55,883 nucleotides of DNA from Microvirga aerilata (GCF_016743775.1 NZ_JAEQMY010000033.1:1-55883); one strand, 5' to 3'; counted from the first letter of the stretch, positions 17,913 through 26,663 are shown. The notes: generated by a model not told the origin, from the sequence alone. Made by a program: numbers and translations.

Positions 17913-18839
17913 ATGTCCGCCACACCTGGCGAAGCCGCCGCGCTTCCCGCAGCCCCGACCGCGATCTTCTTGGCAGCGAACCTCCTCGTCTGCTCGATGC
18001 TGTGGTCCACCTCGTTCCTGTTCATCAAGCTGAGCGGAAGCATAAACCCCTTCGTGCTGGCCTCGATCCGTGGCCTCATCGGGGCATCGGCCCTCCTCGT
18101 GTGGTTCGCCGTGCAGGCCAAGAGCCTCCGGCCCGACAATGGCCAGTGGCACCATTGGGTGGTTCTCGGCACCCTCAACGGCTGGATTCCGAACGTTCTC
18201 GTGGCGCATGCGCTGACCCAGATCGGAACCGCTCCGGCGGCCATGATCCAAGCGTCGGGACCGCTCATCGTCGCGGTTCTGTCGCACCTGCTCTACGCGG
18301 ACGAGCGGCTGACTGTGCGGCGCTTCGCCGGTGTGCTCGTCGGCCTTGCGGGAATGGGCATTCTCATCGGACCCGCGGCCCTGCCGGACAGCGGCATCAG
18401 CCCCTGGGGCGCACTGGCCATGGTGGCGACCGCTCTCAGCTATGCGACCGCAAACCTCTATGTCCGCTCGATCAGGCAGGCAGACCCGGCCCGCCTCGCT
18501 CTCGGTCAGCAGATCTGCTCCGCCATTCCGGCAACCGCGCTGGCGCTCGTCGTCACTGGCCCATCCGCCTTCGCAGGCGTGCCGAACAGCGCGGCGCCGC
18601 TGCTGGCGCTCGGCATCGTCTCCACCGCTCTGCCGATCCTGCTCTTCATGCGGCTCATCCGCCGCGCCGGTCCGACAAGAGCCTCGATGGTCGGGTATCT
18701 CCAGCCGGTCTGGGCGGCGGTCCTTGCCGTTCTCTTCCTCAACGAGAGCATAGGATTGCGCGAAATCATCGGCGGAGCCGTGGTGCTGTCGGGCGTCGCG
18801 ATCGTGTCCTTGAGCGGGCGGTTCAGGCGAGCTGCTTGA
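17913..18839 (+). CDS. EamA/DMT superfamily transporter
   Basis: A 308-residue membrane protein with about ten transmembrane helices in two EamA repeats (first ending near TVRRFAGVLVGLAGMGILIGP, second near LREIIGGAVVLSGVAIVSLSG). The hydrophilic N-terminus of about 20 residues precedes helix 1 (LLVCSMLWSTSFLFIKLSG). It starts eight bases after mutT. Its last 17 bases overlap the convergent thioesterase gene. Substrate unknown; related proteins export amino acids or other metabolites. Confidence 0.9.
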   Translation: MSATPGEAAALPAAPTAIFLAANLLVCSMLWSTSFLFIKLSGSINPFVLASIRGLIGASALLVWFAVQAKSLRPDNGQWHHWVVLGTLNGWIPNVLVAHALTQIGTAPAAMIQASGPLIVAVLSHLLYADERLTVRRFAGVLVGLAGMGILIGPAALPDSGISPWGALAMVATALSYATANLYVRSIRQADPARLALGQQICSAIPATALALVVTGPSAFAGVPNSAAPLLALGIVSTALPILLFMRLIRRAGPTRASMVGYLQPVWAAVLAVLFLNESIGLREIIGGAVVLSGVAIVSLSGRFRRAA

Positions 18840-19257
18840 GCGCCTCACGGGTGCTTGGCGGAATCTCGACCGACCGCTGGGTGGCGCGATCCACGTAGAC
18901 ATGAACGAAATGGCCCTGCGCTGCCGCTTGTGCGGCACACGCCTTGAAGATCCCGATCCGGTAGCGCACCGAGGAACGGCCGAGATGGTCGACCGCAAGA
19001 CCGGCCTCCAGGGCATCGGGGAAGGCGACGCTCTCGAAATAGGTGCAGCCGGATTCGACGACGAGCCCGACGACCGGACTCTCGGCGATGGCAAGCAGGC
19101 CCTGCTCGACCAGCCAGCCGTTCACCGCCGTGTCGAAATACGAGTAGTAATGCACGTTGTTCACGTGCCCATAGGCGTCGTTGTCCATCCAGCGGGTGGC
19201 GATAGGGCGAAAAAGCCTGAAGGCGGCGCGGTCGGGACGCGTGGGGCGGTCTGCCAT
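18823..19257 (-). CDS. Acyl-CoA thioesterase, 4HBT hotdog-fold family
   Basis: A 144-residue single hotdog-domain protein. The active-site block TRWMDNDAYGHVNNVHYYSYFD carries the Asp and the GHVNN-x-x-Y motif of 4-hydroxybenzoyl-CoA thioesterase-like enzymes, which hydrolyse aromatic or short acyl-CoAs. ATG 19257 lies seven bases after the stop of the upstream alcohol dehydrogenase gene and is preceded by CAGG, so the two are probably co-transcribed. An in-frame upstream ATG (19296) would overlap that gene. The substrate cannot be read from sequence. Confidence 0.9.
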   Translation of the reverse strand: MADRPTRPDRAAFRLFRPIATRWMDNDAYGHVNNVHYYSYFDTAVNGWLVEQGLLAIAESPVVGLVVESGCTYFESVAFPDALEAGLAVDHLGRSSVRYRIGIFKACAAQAAAQGHFVHVYVDRATQRSVEIPPSTREALKQLA

Positions 19258-19264
19258 AGGCCTG

Positions 19265-20413
19265 TCACCAGGCCGCTTCGTAGATCGCGCGGGCATCCTG
19301 GAGGGTGAGCGGGCGCGGATTGTTCACCAGAAGCCGCGTCTGCTTCATGGCGTCTTCGGCCATCATCGGTACCGCATCCTGCGGGATGCCTACGTCGCGC
19401 AGGCGCGGCTGCAGCCCGACCTTTTCGCACAAGGACGCGAGCGCCTCGACGAAGGCCGATCCTGTGGCGTGACCCTCAAGGTCCGGGAAGGCGAGGGGCG
19501 CGAGTTCCGCGTAAGATCGCTCGCAGGCGCTCGCATTGAAGCGCAGCACATGCGGCAGCACGAGGGCGTTGGAGAGCCCGTGCGGGATGCCGAAATGGCC
19601 GCCGATGGGATAGGCCAGGGCATGCACCGCCGCGACCGGAGAATTGGCGAAAGCCTGGCCTGCCAGCATCGAGCCGAGCAGCATGGCGGAGCGTGCCTCC
19701 AGGTCCCCTCCCTGGTGCACCGCCCGCTCGATGTTGCGGCCCAGCAACCGCAGTGCTTCCTTGGCCAGGGCCTGCGACACCGGATTGTTGTTGGCGCTCG
19801 TCGACGTATAGGCCTCGATGGCGTGAACCATCGCGTCGATGCCGGTGGCGGCCGTCACGTGGGGCGGCAGGTTCACGGTCAGATCGGGATCGAGGAGCGC
19901 GATGTCCGGGATGATCAGGGGCGAGACCACGCCCTTCTTCTCGTGTGCGCCGGTGGTGACGATGGAGATCGGCGTCACCTCCGATCCGGTGCCGGCCGTG
20001 GTGGGGATGGCGAGCAGGGGAAGCCTGGGCCCCTTCGCCAGACCGACGCCGTAGATGTCGGGCAGGCTCTCGCCGCCCACCGCCAGCAGCGCCACGAGCT
20101 TTGCCACATCGATGGACGAGCCGCCGCCGAAGCCGATGACGGCTCGTGCCTCGAAATCCCTCGCCCGAGCGACGGCTGCGAGCACCACATCCTCGGGCGG
20201 GTCGGCGACCACCGCGTCGAACACGTCGACGGCGACCCCGGCCTCTTCCAGCGAATGCAGGGCCGGCCCGACCAGCCCGGCTTTCACGAGCCCGGCATCC
20301 GTGACGAGCGCCACCCGGGGCCCGAGGCGCTGGGCTGCGATCTCGCCCAATCGGGCGATGCTGCCGGAGCCGAAGATGAGCGAGGGGGCGGTGTTGAAGA
20401 TGAACGGCGACAT
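19265..20413 (-). CDS. Iron-containing alcohol dehydrogenase
   Basis: A 382-residue group III alcohol dehydrogenase. The NAD(P) region carries GFGGGSSIDVAK (94-105) and PTTAGTGSE (138-145). The metal ligands Asp193, His197, His264 and His278 are all in the expected places, including the HALAYPIGGHFGIPHG signature. Family members oxidise or reduce short alcohols, lactaldehyde, maleylacetate and others; the motif pattern does not fix the substrate. It heads a two-gene operon with the thioesterase seven bases downstream, which suggests joint action on an alcohol/aldehyde or acyl-CoA route, an inference only. Confidence 0.93.
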   Translation of the reverse strand: MSPFIFNTAPSLIFGSGSIARLGEIAAQRLGPRVALVTDAGLVKAGLVGPALHSLEEAGVAVDVFDAVVADPPEDVVLAAVARARDFEARAVIGFGGGSSIDVAKLVALLAVGGESLPDIYGVGLAKGPRLPLLAIPTTAGTGSEVTPISIVTTGAHEKKGVVSPLIIPDIALLDPDLTVNLPPHVTAATGIDAMVHAIEAYTSTSANNNPVSQALAKEALRLLGRNIERAVHQGGDLEARSAMLLGSMLAGQAFANSPVAAVHALAYPIGGHFGIPHGLSNALVLPHVLRFNASACERSYAELAPLAFPDLEGHATGSAFVEALASLCEKVGLQPRLRDVGIPQDAVPMMAEDAMKQTRLLVNNPRPLTLQDARAIYEAAW

Positions 20414-20505
20414 GGGGGGTTCCCAAGATGGGGGCTTTGCGCCGGAGATTGCCTTGGGGCTGCCGCGGCAGCAACCCGCATCCTCTAGGCCATTGGGAGA
20501 ATGGT

Positions 20506-20871
20506 CTAGTCGGTGAACTCCTCGATGGCGTCCACCCGGTCAGGATAGAAGGCGAGATGCTCCTTGATGGCGGCAACCGAGGAGGCCGGCTCCTCATAGC
20601 TCCAGGCCGCGTTCTCCCGCACCAGACCGCCGCCGTTGGCGGTGAAATAGGATGCATCGCCCTTGTACGGGCAATGGGTCTTGTGATCCGTCGGATCCAT
20701 GAGGTCCATGCGCACGTCCTCGCGGGGAATGTACTGCACGGGCGGATAGGAGGCTTCCTGAAGGGTCAGGGCCTGCGTGGTCTCGGCGATGATGAAGCCG
20801 CCGAGCATGACCCGGATGCGGTTGGGGTTCTTCGTGATGGTGATCGGATGATCCGGCCCGGGCTCTTTCAT
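20506..20871 (-). CDS. DUF427 domain-containing protein
   Basis: A 121-residue protein matching the DUF427 (NTP_transf_9) family: ITKNPNRIRVMLGG at the N-terminus, YPPVQYIPREDVRM in the middle and CPYKGDASYF with AAWSYEEP towards the C-terminus. The fold is a small beta-tent; biochemical function is not established. ATG 20871 has GAGGAC upstream, while the in-frame ATG at 20913 lacks a ribosome site and family similarity. No obvious operon partner. Confidence 0.9.
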   Translation of the reverse strand: MKEPGPDHPITITKNPNRIRVMLGGFIIAETTQALTLQEASYPPVQYIPREDVRMDLMDPTDHKTHCPYKGDASYFTANGGGLVRENAAWSYEEPASSVAAIKEHLAFYPDRVDAIEEFTD

Positions 20872-20943
20872 GATTCGTCCTCTCTGGGAATGCGTCTGGA
20901 GAACGAAAGACACGGCAGCCCGGTTGCAACCGGACGCGAAGGC

Positions 20944-21828
20944 TCATTCCCCCTTCGGGTTGACCGGAGCTGCGCCCTCCTTGACGCCCAGGGCATCGGC
21001 CAGACGCACCTTGGCGGAGCCTGGACGCAGGGGCTTCTGCTGGCTTTCATGGGGGGTCCAGCCGGACAGCCAGACGATCTCGAAGGTTGCCGGAATGCGC
21101 CCGTCAGGCTCGCCGAAGCGCTCCGCGTAGATCTCTGCGGCGCGGATCAGGGTGGCGCGCCGCAGGGGGGTTCTGCGACGATCCTGGAGGGCGTTGGTCA
21201 GCCCCATCTGGCGCAGGTCGCGCATGAGCGCGAAGGCATTGGCGTAGCGCACCCGGACGATGTCGGAATCGGCGACCGGGAGCGCGAAGCCTGCCCGCTG
21301 GAGCAGGCCGCCGATGTCGCGCAGGTCGGCAAAGGGCGCCACGCGCGGGCTCACGCCGCCCTCGATCTCCGCCTCCGCCTGCGTCAGGGCCTGGCGCAGC
21401 TCGGTGAGCGTCGTGCCGCCCAGGAGGGCCCCGACGAACAGCCCATCGGGCTTGAGGGCCCGGCGGATCTGGACCAGGGAGCCCGGCAGATCGTTGACGC
21501 CCTGCAGGGCCAGAAGGGAGACCGCGAGGTCGAAACGCTCCCCCGAAAAGGGCAGGCGCTCCTCGTCTCCCAGAACGCTTCCGGGCTCCGCCACCGGCGA
21601 CAGGCGGATTACGGTTTCGGCCCGTCCGCTCCGGCGCAGGGCATCCGCTGCGGCGGGGGTGGGCGTTCCCACATCCAGAGCAAAGGAGAATGACCGCAGC
21701 ACCGTGGACAACCGCTCCTCCAGATCCTCGACGGCGCGGACCAGGAGAAAATCGGCATAGCCCTGCCGGAGCGCTCGCGACAGGCGGCGGCGGACGAGAG
21801 GGCGGTCGAAGACGAGGGGCGTGCTCAT
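20944..21828 (-). CDS. Class I SAM-dependent methyltransferase, BioC/NDUFAF5-like
   Basis: A 294-residue protein. The SAM core includes FALDVGTPTP (motif I, altered from the usual GxGxG), DEERLPFSGERFDLAVSLLALQGVND and QIRRALKPDGLFVGALLGG. The opening FDRPLVRRRLSRA resembles BioC-like proteins and the alphaproteobacterial homologues of mitochondrial NDUFAF5, a complex I assembly factor that hydroxylates an arginine. The altered motif I and this resemblance make the NDUFAF5-like reading attractive. It is divergent from comF, an arrangement I recall from Rhizobiales. Confidence 0.85.
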   Translation of the reverse strand: MSTPLVFDRPLVRRRLSRALRQGYADFLLVRAVEDLEERLSTVLRSFSFALDVGTPTPAAADALRRSGRAETVIRLSPVAEPGSVLGDEERLPFSGERFDLAVSLLALQGVNDLPGSLVQIRRALKPDGLFVGALLGGTTLTELRQALTQAEAEIEGGVSPRVAPFADLRDIGGLLQRAGFALPVADSDIVRVRYANAFALMRDLRQMGLTNALQDRRRTPLRRATLIRAAEIYAERFGEPDGRIPATFEIVWLSGWTPHESQQKPLRPGSAKVRLADALGVKEGAAPVNPKGE

Positions 21829-21929
21829 GAGAGGCTCGATATGGCGTCTGCCGATGCCGGAACCAAGGGTCTTCTGGCCGATCCGGCGAAAGAGGTGTCA
21901 GGAGGCCGTCCATCGGCTAAGCTTGCCCC

Positions 21930-22712
21930 ATGAGCGAGCCCCTTGACGCCGAGCCGGTCCGGCTGAACCTGCGCCTCCGTCGGGGTGCGCGAGCGGCTTG
22001 GGGCGCGGCGCTCGGTCTCCTCTACCCGCCCACCTGCATCGCCTGCCAGGCCGCGACGGGGGAGCCCCATGCCCTGTGCGCGGCCTGCTGGGCTGGAATC
22101 CGCTTCATCGAGCGCCCCTTCTGCGAACGGCTGGGAACGCCCTTCGCCGTCGACCTCGGCCAGCCGCTGCTTTCGCCTGCCGCCATCGCCGATCCGCCGG
22201 TGTTCGAGCGCGCCCGGGCCGTGGCCGAATACGACGGCACGGCAAGCCTTCTCGTGCATCGGCTCAAATACGATGACCGGCTCGAGCTGGCGCGCGCCCT
22301 GGGCCTCATGATGAGCCGGGCCGGCGCGGAGCTGCTGCGGGAGGCGGACGTGATCGTTCCCGTGCCCCTGCACCGCTGGCGCCTCTGGCGGCGGCGCTTC
22401 AACCAGGCGATGGCGCTGGCCAAGGCCGTGTCGGCCCAGAGCGGTGTCGCCTGCGACCCGTTTCTGCTTGCCCGCGTGAAACGCACCCGCCGGCAGGTCG
22501 GCCTCACCAAGGCGCAGCGACAGGTGAACCTCCAGGGCGCCTTCCGTGCGCCCGAGGAGGCCAGGGCGCGGCTCAAGGGCAAGCGGGTGCTCCTCGTCGA
22601 CGATGTGCTCACCACGGGCTCCACCGCCAACGCCGCCTCCCGGGCGCTGCTGCGGGGCGGCGCGGCGTCCGTGGACGTCCTGGCCTTCGCCAGGGTCGTG
22701 CAGGAGTTGTGA
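21930..22712 (+). CDS. ComF family phosphoribosyltransferase-like protein
   Basis: A 260-residue ComF protein. An N-terminal four-cysteine zinc-binding region (PTCIACQ, then LCAACW) is followed by a type I phosphoribosyltransferase domain with the PRPP loop VLLVDDVLTTGST near residue 220 and the VPVPLHRWRLWRRRFNQA block. ComF proteins support DNA uptake in naturally competent bacteria, but homologues are widespread and their role elsewhere is unclear. A small GAAGCC-CGAA-GGCTTC hairpin follows the stop. The grxC gene begins about 50 bases downstream, so co-transcription is likely. Confidence 0.92.
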   Translation: MSEPLDAEPVRLNLRLRRGARAAWGAALGLLYPPTCIACQAATGEPHALCAACWAGIRFIERPFCERLGTPFAVDLGQPLLSPAAIADPPVFERARAVAEYDGTASLLVHRLKYDDRLELARALGLMMSRAGAELLREADVIVPVPLHRWRLWRRRFNQAMALAKAVSAQSGVACDPFLLARVKRTRRQVGLTKAQRQVNLQGAFRAPEEARARLKGKRVLLVDDVLTTGSTANAASRALLRGGAASVDVLAFARVVQEL

Positions 22713-22761
22713 AGAAGCCCGAAGGCTTCCTATATCCTCCCCATCAATGGAGACCTCGATC

Positions 22762-23019
22762 ATGCCGTCCATCACGATCTACACGAAGAGCTGGTGCCCC
22801 TACTGCTCGGCCGCCAAGAAGCTTCTCGACGAGAAAGGCGCAGCCTTCACGGAGATCGACATCGAGAAGAAGCCGGAAGCCCGCGCCGAGATGATCCAGA
22901 AGGCGGGCGGCCGCTCCACGGTGCCGCAGATCTTCATCGGCGAAAAGCATGTGGGCGGCTGCGACGACCTGTATGCCCTCGATGACAGGGGTGAGCTGCA
23001 ACGGTTGCTCGCGGCCTGA
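22762..23019 (+). CDS. grxC: Glutaredoxin 3
   Basis: An 85-residue class I dithiol glutaredoxin with active site C12-P-Y-C15, the TVP cis-proline motif (RSTVPQIFIG) and the glutathione-binding GGCDDL segment. It reduces protein disulphides and glutathione mixed disulphides in the cytoplasm. ATG 22762 has GGAG about ten bases upstream; another in-frame ATG at 22747 would add five residues. The comF-grxC-(lipoprotein)-nitrilase-DUF1178 order resembles other Rhizobiales apart from the inserted small gene at 23144. Confidence 0.96.
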   Translation: MPSITIYTKSWCPYCSAAKKLLDEKGAAFTEIDIEKKPEARAEMIQKAGGRSTVPQIFIGEKHVGGCDDLYALDDRGELQRLLAA

Positions 23020-23095
23020 AATCGCGGCCGCATGATGCATCGAAGCGACAGGCGGCCCTGATTTTGAGAACAGGCGGACCAATCCGCTTGCGATA

Positions 23096-23101
23096 TATAA
23101 T
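23096..23101 (+). promoter_or_regulatory. Perfect -10 hexamer TATAAT
   Basis: An AT-rich patch between grxC and the lipoprotein gene contains TATAAT, 42 bases before the ATG at 23144. No good -35 box sits 16-18 bases upstream, so an activator or another sigma form may be needed. It suggests that the lipoprotein gene is transcribed on its own. Confidence 0.4.
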
Positions 23102-23143
23102 ATTGTTTGAGAAAGTCGCGCCTTGGATCTTCCATGGGCAGAC

Positions 23144-23542
23144 ATGCGCACTTTCAGCTTTATCCTTCTTCTCGGCGCTTTGGCGGTAGCAGGCTGCAAT
23201 ACCACCGGCTCGACAATGAGCACCAAGGTGGTTCTGAACGGCAGGACCCTGAAGGTCGATACCTGGGGCTCCCTTAATCCGGAATGCGTCTCGACAGGAT
23301 CAACCAGCATCCGGGTTCTAGAGCAACCCAGGAACGGGCGTATCGAGATCAAGGAGGCGATGGATTTCTCCACTTACCCGAAGGACAACATTCGCGCCCA
23401 TTGCAACGCGAAACGCACCCCGGCAACCCAGGTGCTCTATACTCCGTCGCCCGGGTACAAAGGCCCCGACACCTTTCAGGTCGAGGGAATTTTTCCGAAC
23501 GGCTCAACGAGAATAACCCGCTACTCACTGGATGTCCGGTAA
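23144..23542 (+). CDS. Small lipoprotein with PGYxGPDxF motif, function unknown
   Basis: A 132-residue predicted lipoprotein: the signal FSFILLLGALAVAGC ends in a lipobox at Cys18. The mature part is hydrophilic and beta-rich with two further Cys (NPECVS, AHCNAK). The C-terminal segment TPSPGYKGPDTFQVEG mirrors KPGYQGPDAFAYTF of the exported protein at 16891-17268, and both end in a strand of alternating residues, so they are probably paralogues. The gene interrupts an otherwise familiar grxC-nitrilase order and has its own -10 box. An in-frame ATG at 23123 is less likely because it would precede the signal peptide. Function unknown. Confidence 0.78.
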   Translation: MRTFSFILLLGALAVAGCNTTGSTMSTKVVLNGRTLKVDTWGSLNPECVSTGSTSIRVLEQPRNGRIEIKEAMDFSTYPKDNIRAHCNAKRTPATQVLYTPSPGYKGPDTFQVEGIFPNGSTRITRYSLDVR

Positions 23543-23631
23543 GGGCGGGCCAGAGGGCTTAGCAGGGTACCCGGCTCTGGACAGGCAGGCCTTTTAGGGC
23601 CTTATTACGGGCCTGACGGAGACCAAACCCC

Positions 23632-24495
23632 ATGACCCAAGCCCGCTTCACCGCCGCCTGCATCCAGATGCGCTCCGGGCGCGACGTCCTGAAGAACCGC
23701 GACGCCGCGGTTGGCCTCATCCGTGAGGCTGCCGACCGGGGCGCGCATTTCGCCCAGACCCCCGAGATGACGTCTCTCGTGTGCCGGGACCGGGCCGAGC
23801 TCTTCGACAAGGTCGGGCCCGAGGCGCAGGACCCGGTCCTGGCGGCCGTGCGCGAGGTGGCGCGGGAGCGGGGCATCGTGGTCCAGATCGGGTCCATTGC
23901 CGTGAAGGAGGGCGACAAGGTCGCCAACCGCGCCTTCCTGATCGGCCAGGATGGGGAGGTGATCGCCTCCTACGACAAGATCCACCTCTACGACGTGGAC
24001 CTGCCGAACGGCGAGAGCTGGCGCGAATCGGCCACCTATACGGGCGGCGCCTGGGCGGTCGCCGCCGAGACGCCCTGGGGCTATCTCGGCCTGACCATCT
24101 GCTACGACGTGCGCTTCGCGGCCCTCTACAAGGCGCTCGCCGAGAACGGCGCCTCCTTCCTGTCGGCTCCCGCCGCCTTCACCAAGCAGACCGGCGAAGC
24201 CCATTGGCATGTGCTGCACCGGGCACGCGCCATCGAGACGGGCTCCTTCATGATCTCCGCCGCTCAAGGGGGCCTGCACGAGGACGGCCGCGAGACCTAT
24301 GGCCATTCGCTGATCGTCGATCCCTGGGGCCGGGTTCTGGCGGAAGCCGGCACGGAGCCGGGCGTGATCCTGGCCGAGATCGACACCGCTCTCGTGGCCG
24401 AGGTGCGCGGCCGCATCCCGACCCTCAAGAACGCCCGACCCTTCAAGGTCGAGGTCGTGCCCACCATCGAGATCGAGCGGGCGGCAACCGCCTGA
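23632..24495 (+). CDS. Carbon-nitrogen hydrolase (nitrilase superfamily, Nit2-like)
   Basis: A 287-residue nitrilase-superfamily amidase. The catalytic triad is visible: Glu45 (TPEMTS), Lys116 (YDKIHLYDVDLP) and Cys157 (LTICYDVRF). The loop LYDVDLPNGESWRES and overall length match Nit1/Nit2-type omega-amidases or deaminated-glutathione amidases, which repair aberrant glutathione or hydrolyse 2-oxo acid amides. Its position after grxC and before DUF1178 fits a glutathione-linked role. It starts about 90 bases after the lipoprotein gene. Confidence 0.92.
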   Translation: MTQARFTAACIQMRSGRDVLKNRDAAVGLIREAADRGAHFAQTPEMTSLVCRDRAELFDKVGPEAQDPVLAAVREVARERGIVVQIGSIAVKEGDKVANRAFLIGQDGEVIASYDKIHLYDVDLPNGESWRESATYTGGAWAVAAETPWGYLGLTICYDVRFAALYKALAENGASFLSAPAAFTKQTGEAHWHVLHRARAIETGSFMISAAQGGLHEDGRETYGHSLIVDPWGRVLAEAGTEPGVILAEIDTALVAEVRGRIPTLKNARPFKVEVVPTIEIERAATA

Positions 24496-24537
24496 TCCCT
24501 TCCCTTTTGGCCCCCAAGCCCATACTTCCCAAAGGAC

Positions 24538-24984
24538 ATGATCAAGTACGCCCTGGCCTGCGAGCAGGCCCACGCATTCGAGAGCTGGTTTCCCTCAAGC
24601 GACGCGTTCGAGACGCAGCGCAAGCGCGGCTTCGTGACGTGCCCGTTCTGCAACTCGGCCAAGGTCGAGAAGCAGATCATGGCGCCCTCGGTGGCGCGCA
24701 CCGACAAGGCCCCCGCCCCGGCAGCGCCGGAAACCCAGCCCGTGGCGGTTCTGTCCGAGAAGGAAAGGGACATCCGCGCCGCGCTGCGGGCCCTGCGCGA
24801 CCATGTGCTGAAGAATTCGGAGAACGTGGGCAAGGGCTTCGTCGAGGAGGCCCGCAAGATGCATTACGGCGAGACGGAGGAGCGCTCGATCTACGGCGAG
24901 GCGGATCTCGCCGAGGCCCGGGCGCTCCTGGAGGAAGGCATCGACGTGCTGCCGATTCCTGTCGTGCCCGACGACAGGAACTAG
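24538..24984 (+). CDS. DUF1178 family protein
   Basis: A 148-residue protein of the DUF1178 family. The N-terminus MIKYALACEQAHAFESWFPSS is highly characteristic, followed by a single CPFC pair (TCPFCNSAKVEKQIMAPS) that may bind metal with the preceding Cys8 and His12. The C-terminal half is charged and helical with a conserved ARKMHYGETEERSIYGEA block. It sits 42 bases after the nitrilase gene and is probably in the same operon. Biochemical role unknown. Confidence 0.93.
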   Translation: MIKYALACEQAHAFESWFPSSDAFETQRKRGFVTCPFCNSAKVEKQIMAPSVARTDKAPAPAAPETQPVAVLSEKERDIRAALRALRDHVLKNSENVGKGFVEEARKMHYGETEERSIYGEADLAEARALLEEGIDVLPIPVVPDDRN

Positions 24985-25020
24985 CGCCGGGGTTCGTCCG
25001 GTTGGAGGCCGGACGAAAGC

Positions 25021-25398
25021 CTACTTCTTCGGCACGATCATCTCCACGCCGAGATGCGTGTCGCCCTTGAAGGCCCAGATGCTCTTGTAGGCCCCTTTGT
25101 TGTCATCGTCCTCGACGAGGAGAGCCGTGCCGCTGGAACCCTTGCTCGTGAAGCTTGCCGCCATCACGCGCTCGTCGCCGATCGCAAAGCCGTCGTATCT
25201 TTCGCCTGCGATGTTCCAGGTGAGCTTGAACGTGTCCTTGCTCGTTTGAACGATGGTCAGCGTGCCCTTGTAACCGGAGTCAGGTTCGCCGTTGTTGCCC
25301 TCGACCGTGTAGACGCCAGGCCCGCCTGCCATGGCCGGAAGGCTCATGCCCATGGCAAGCCCCATCAAGGCCAGCCCAAACAATTTCGATTTCATCAT
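25021..25398 (-). CDS. Small exported protein, function unknown
   Basis: A 125-residue protein. A Sec signal (KSKLFGLALMGLAMGMSLPAMA) is followed by a mature part of about 100 residues that alternates polar and hydrophobic residues (GTLTIVQTSKDTFKLTWNIAG, then YKSIWAFKGDTHLGVEMI), suggesting a small beta-barrel or lipocalin-like fold. No Cys remains in the mature form. ATG 25398 or 25395 may start; AGGGGAT lies upstream. It lies 40 bases downstream of another small exported protein gene on the same strand. I do not recognise the family. Confidence 0.72.
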   Translation of the reverse strand: MMKSKLFGLALMGLAMGMSLPAMAGGPGVYTVEGNNGEPDSGYKGTLTIVQTSKDTFKLTWNIAGERYDGFAIGDERVMAASFTSKGSSGTALLVEDDDNKGAYKSIWAFKGDTHLGVEMIVPKK

Positions 25399-25438
25399 GT
25401 GTATCCCCTGCCCAATGGGCCTTCAAAGAAAGACTGGT

Positions 25439-25768
25439 TCAGCGCTGATAGGTGAATGTGGAGATCTTGCAGACGTCGACCGCGCGTCTCACGTGGGAGC
25501 TGCCGTCCGTGAAAACGGCCTTGAAGTCGAACTTGCAGGCGCCGGTGCCGTCATCGATATCGATGTCGAAGACCTCCCCGTTGGCCAAGGTGTCCTCGCC
25601 CAGGATGTCTTCTTCCCAATCGTCGGTTCCGGTCGCGGAAGCATAGAATTCCGTCAGCGTCTTTCCGGTCTCGTTGACGATGTCGACATGCCGGTTTGCA
25701 GCAGCGGCTGCAGTGAGAGCGGACACGGCAAAAAAGCCGGTCACGGCGAGTGCTCTGATGATCTTCAA
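25439..25768 (-). CDS. Small exported protein, function unknown (TTG start)
   Basis: A 109-residue protein if translated from TTG 25768, which has GAGGGG six bases upstream and gives a clean Sec signal (MKIIRALAVTGFFAVSALTAAAAA). The longer in-frame ATG at 25822 would place 18 extra polar residues before the signal. The mature part (NRHVDIVNETGKTLTEFYAS, then GACKFDFKAVFTDGSSHV) resembles small exported proteins with an N-terminal V-x-I-x-N-x-T-G strand. Two Cys could form a disulphide. The gene at 25398 follows after 40 bases. Confidence 0.72.
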   Translation of the reverse strand: MKIIRALAVTGFFAVSALTAAAAANRHVDIVNETGKTLTEFYASATGTDDWEEDILGEDTLANGEVFDIDIDDGTGACKFDFKAVFTDGSSHVRRAVDVCKISTFTYQR

Positions 25769-26038
25769 GGTTTGCCCCTCAGGTAACGATGGCGGCAGGA
25801 TCGCCCTGCCAAATGCACCCAAGTTACAACGAGCCTAGCTGTTGGGGACTTTTATTGTCTCGGCTTAGCCGGATGCGTGCCCCGAATAGCATAGCTTACC
25901 TTAAGGAAATACATCCATCTCACCGGGAATTTGTTCTCCTTGGCTTGGAGCGCGGTCCCTTCCGGATCTCGACCTTTGGAACCTCTGCCCCATCTGACCC
26001 TCACGCTCGACCCAGGACATCTTCCAGTAGGACCTCCC

Positions 26039-26560
26039 TTGGCGGTTTTCTTCACCAGCGACACCCACTTCGGCGATCCTCGCGTGCTGCGGATCGACAA
26101 GCGGCCCTTCAAGACGATCCCCGAGCATGACGAGGCGCTCATCGCCCATTGGAACGAGACCGTCTCACCTGACGACGAGGTCTGGCATCTGGGCGACTTC
26201 GCTCTGCATGTGCGCCCGGAGCGGATCGACGGCCTGCTGGGGCAGCTCAACGGTCGCAAGCACCTGATCACCGGCAACAACGATGGCGCCGCGACCCTTG
26301 CGGCGAAGGGCTGGGAGAGCGTGCAGGCCTATGCGGAACTCGTGCTCGAGGGGCACGCCGTCGTGATGTGCCACTACGCCTTCCGCACCTGGAAGAACAT
26401 GGGCCGGGGCTGGATCGACCTGCACGGGCACTCCCACGGAAAGCTCAAGCCCCAGACGCGGCAATACGATGTGGGCGTCGACGCCTGGGACTACCGGCCC
26501 GTGACCCTGGAGACCGTGCTCGGCACCCGCCGCCGGCGCCTGCCCGCCAAAACCGCCTGA
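26039..26560 (+). CDS. Calcineurin-like metallophosphoesterase
   Basis: A 173-residue single-domain metallophosphoesterase with all metal motifs: TSDTHFGD (D-x-H), HLGDFAL (G-D), GNNDG (G-N-x-D in place of GNHD), MCHYAF (H) and LHGHSHG (G-H-x-H). The start is placed at TTG 26039, with TAGGA upstream at about seven bases, because homologues begin just before [10 protein letters not shown]; the in-frame ATG at 25931 adds 36 residues without similarity. The substrate is unknown, and relatives include small phosphodiesterases. Confidence 0.85.
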   Translation: MAVFFTSDTHFGDPRVLRIDKRPFKTIPEHDEALIAHWNETVSPDDEVWHLGDFALHVRPERIDGLLGQLNGRKHLITGNNDGAATLAAKGWESVQAYAELVLEGHAVVMCHYAFRTWKNMGRGWIDLHGHSHGKLKPQTRQYDVGVDAWDYRPVTLETVLGTRRRRLPAKTA

Positions 26561-26663
26561 TCCAGCAGAGTTGCTCCTGGTTTTGTTATTGGACCCGCAC
26601 GAGCCTGGAAGCTTTATCCGAACCATTCGCCGCATGACCGGTTTGGGTCACAAGGAGTTATCG

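Noticed and set aside
23072..23095. Sigma-54-like GG...TTGC before the lipoprotein gene
   Set aside because: The spacing between the GG and GC elements is two bases too long for a -24/-12 promoter.
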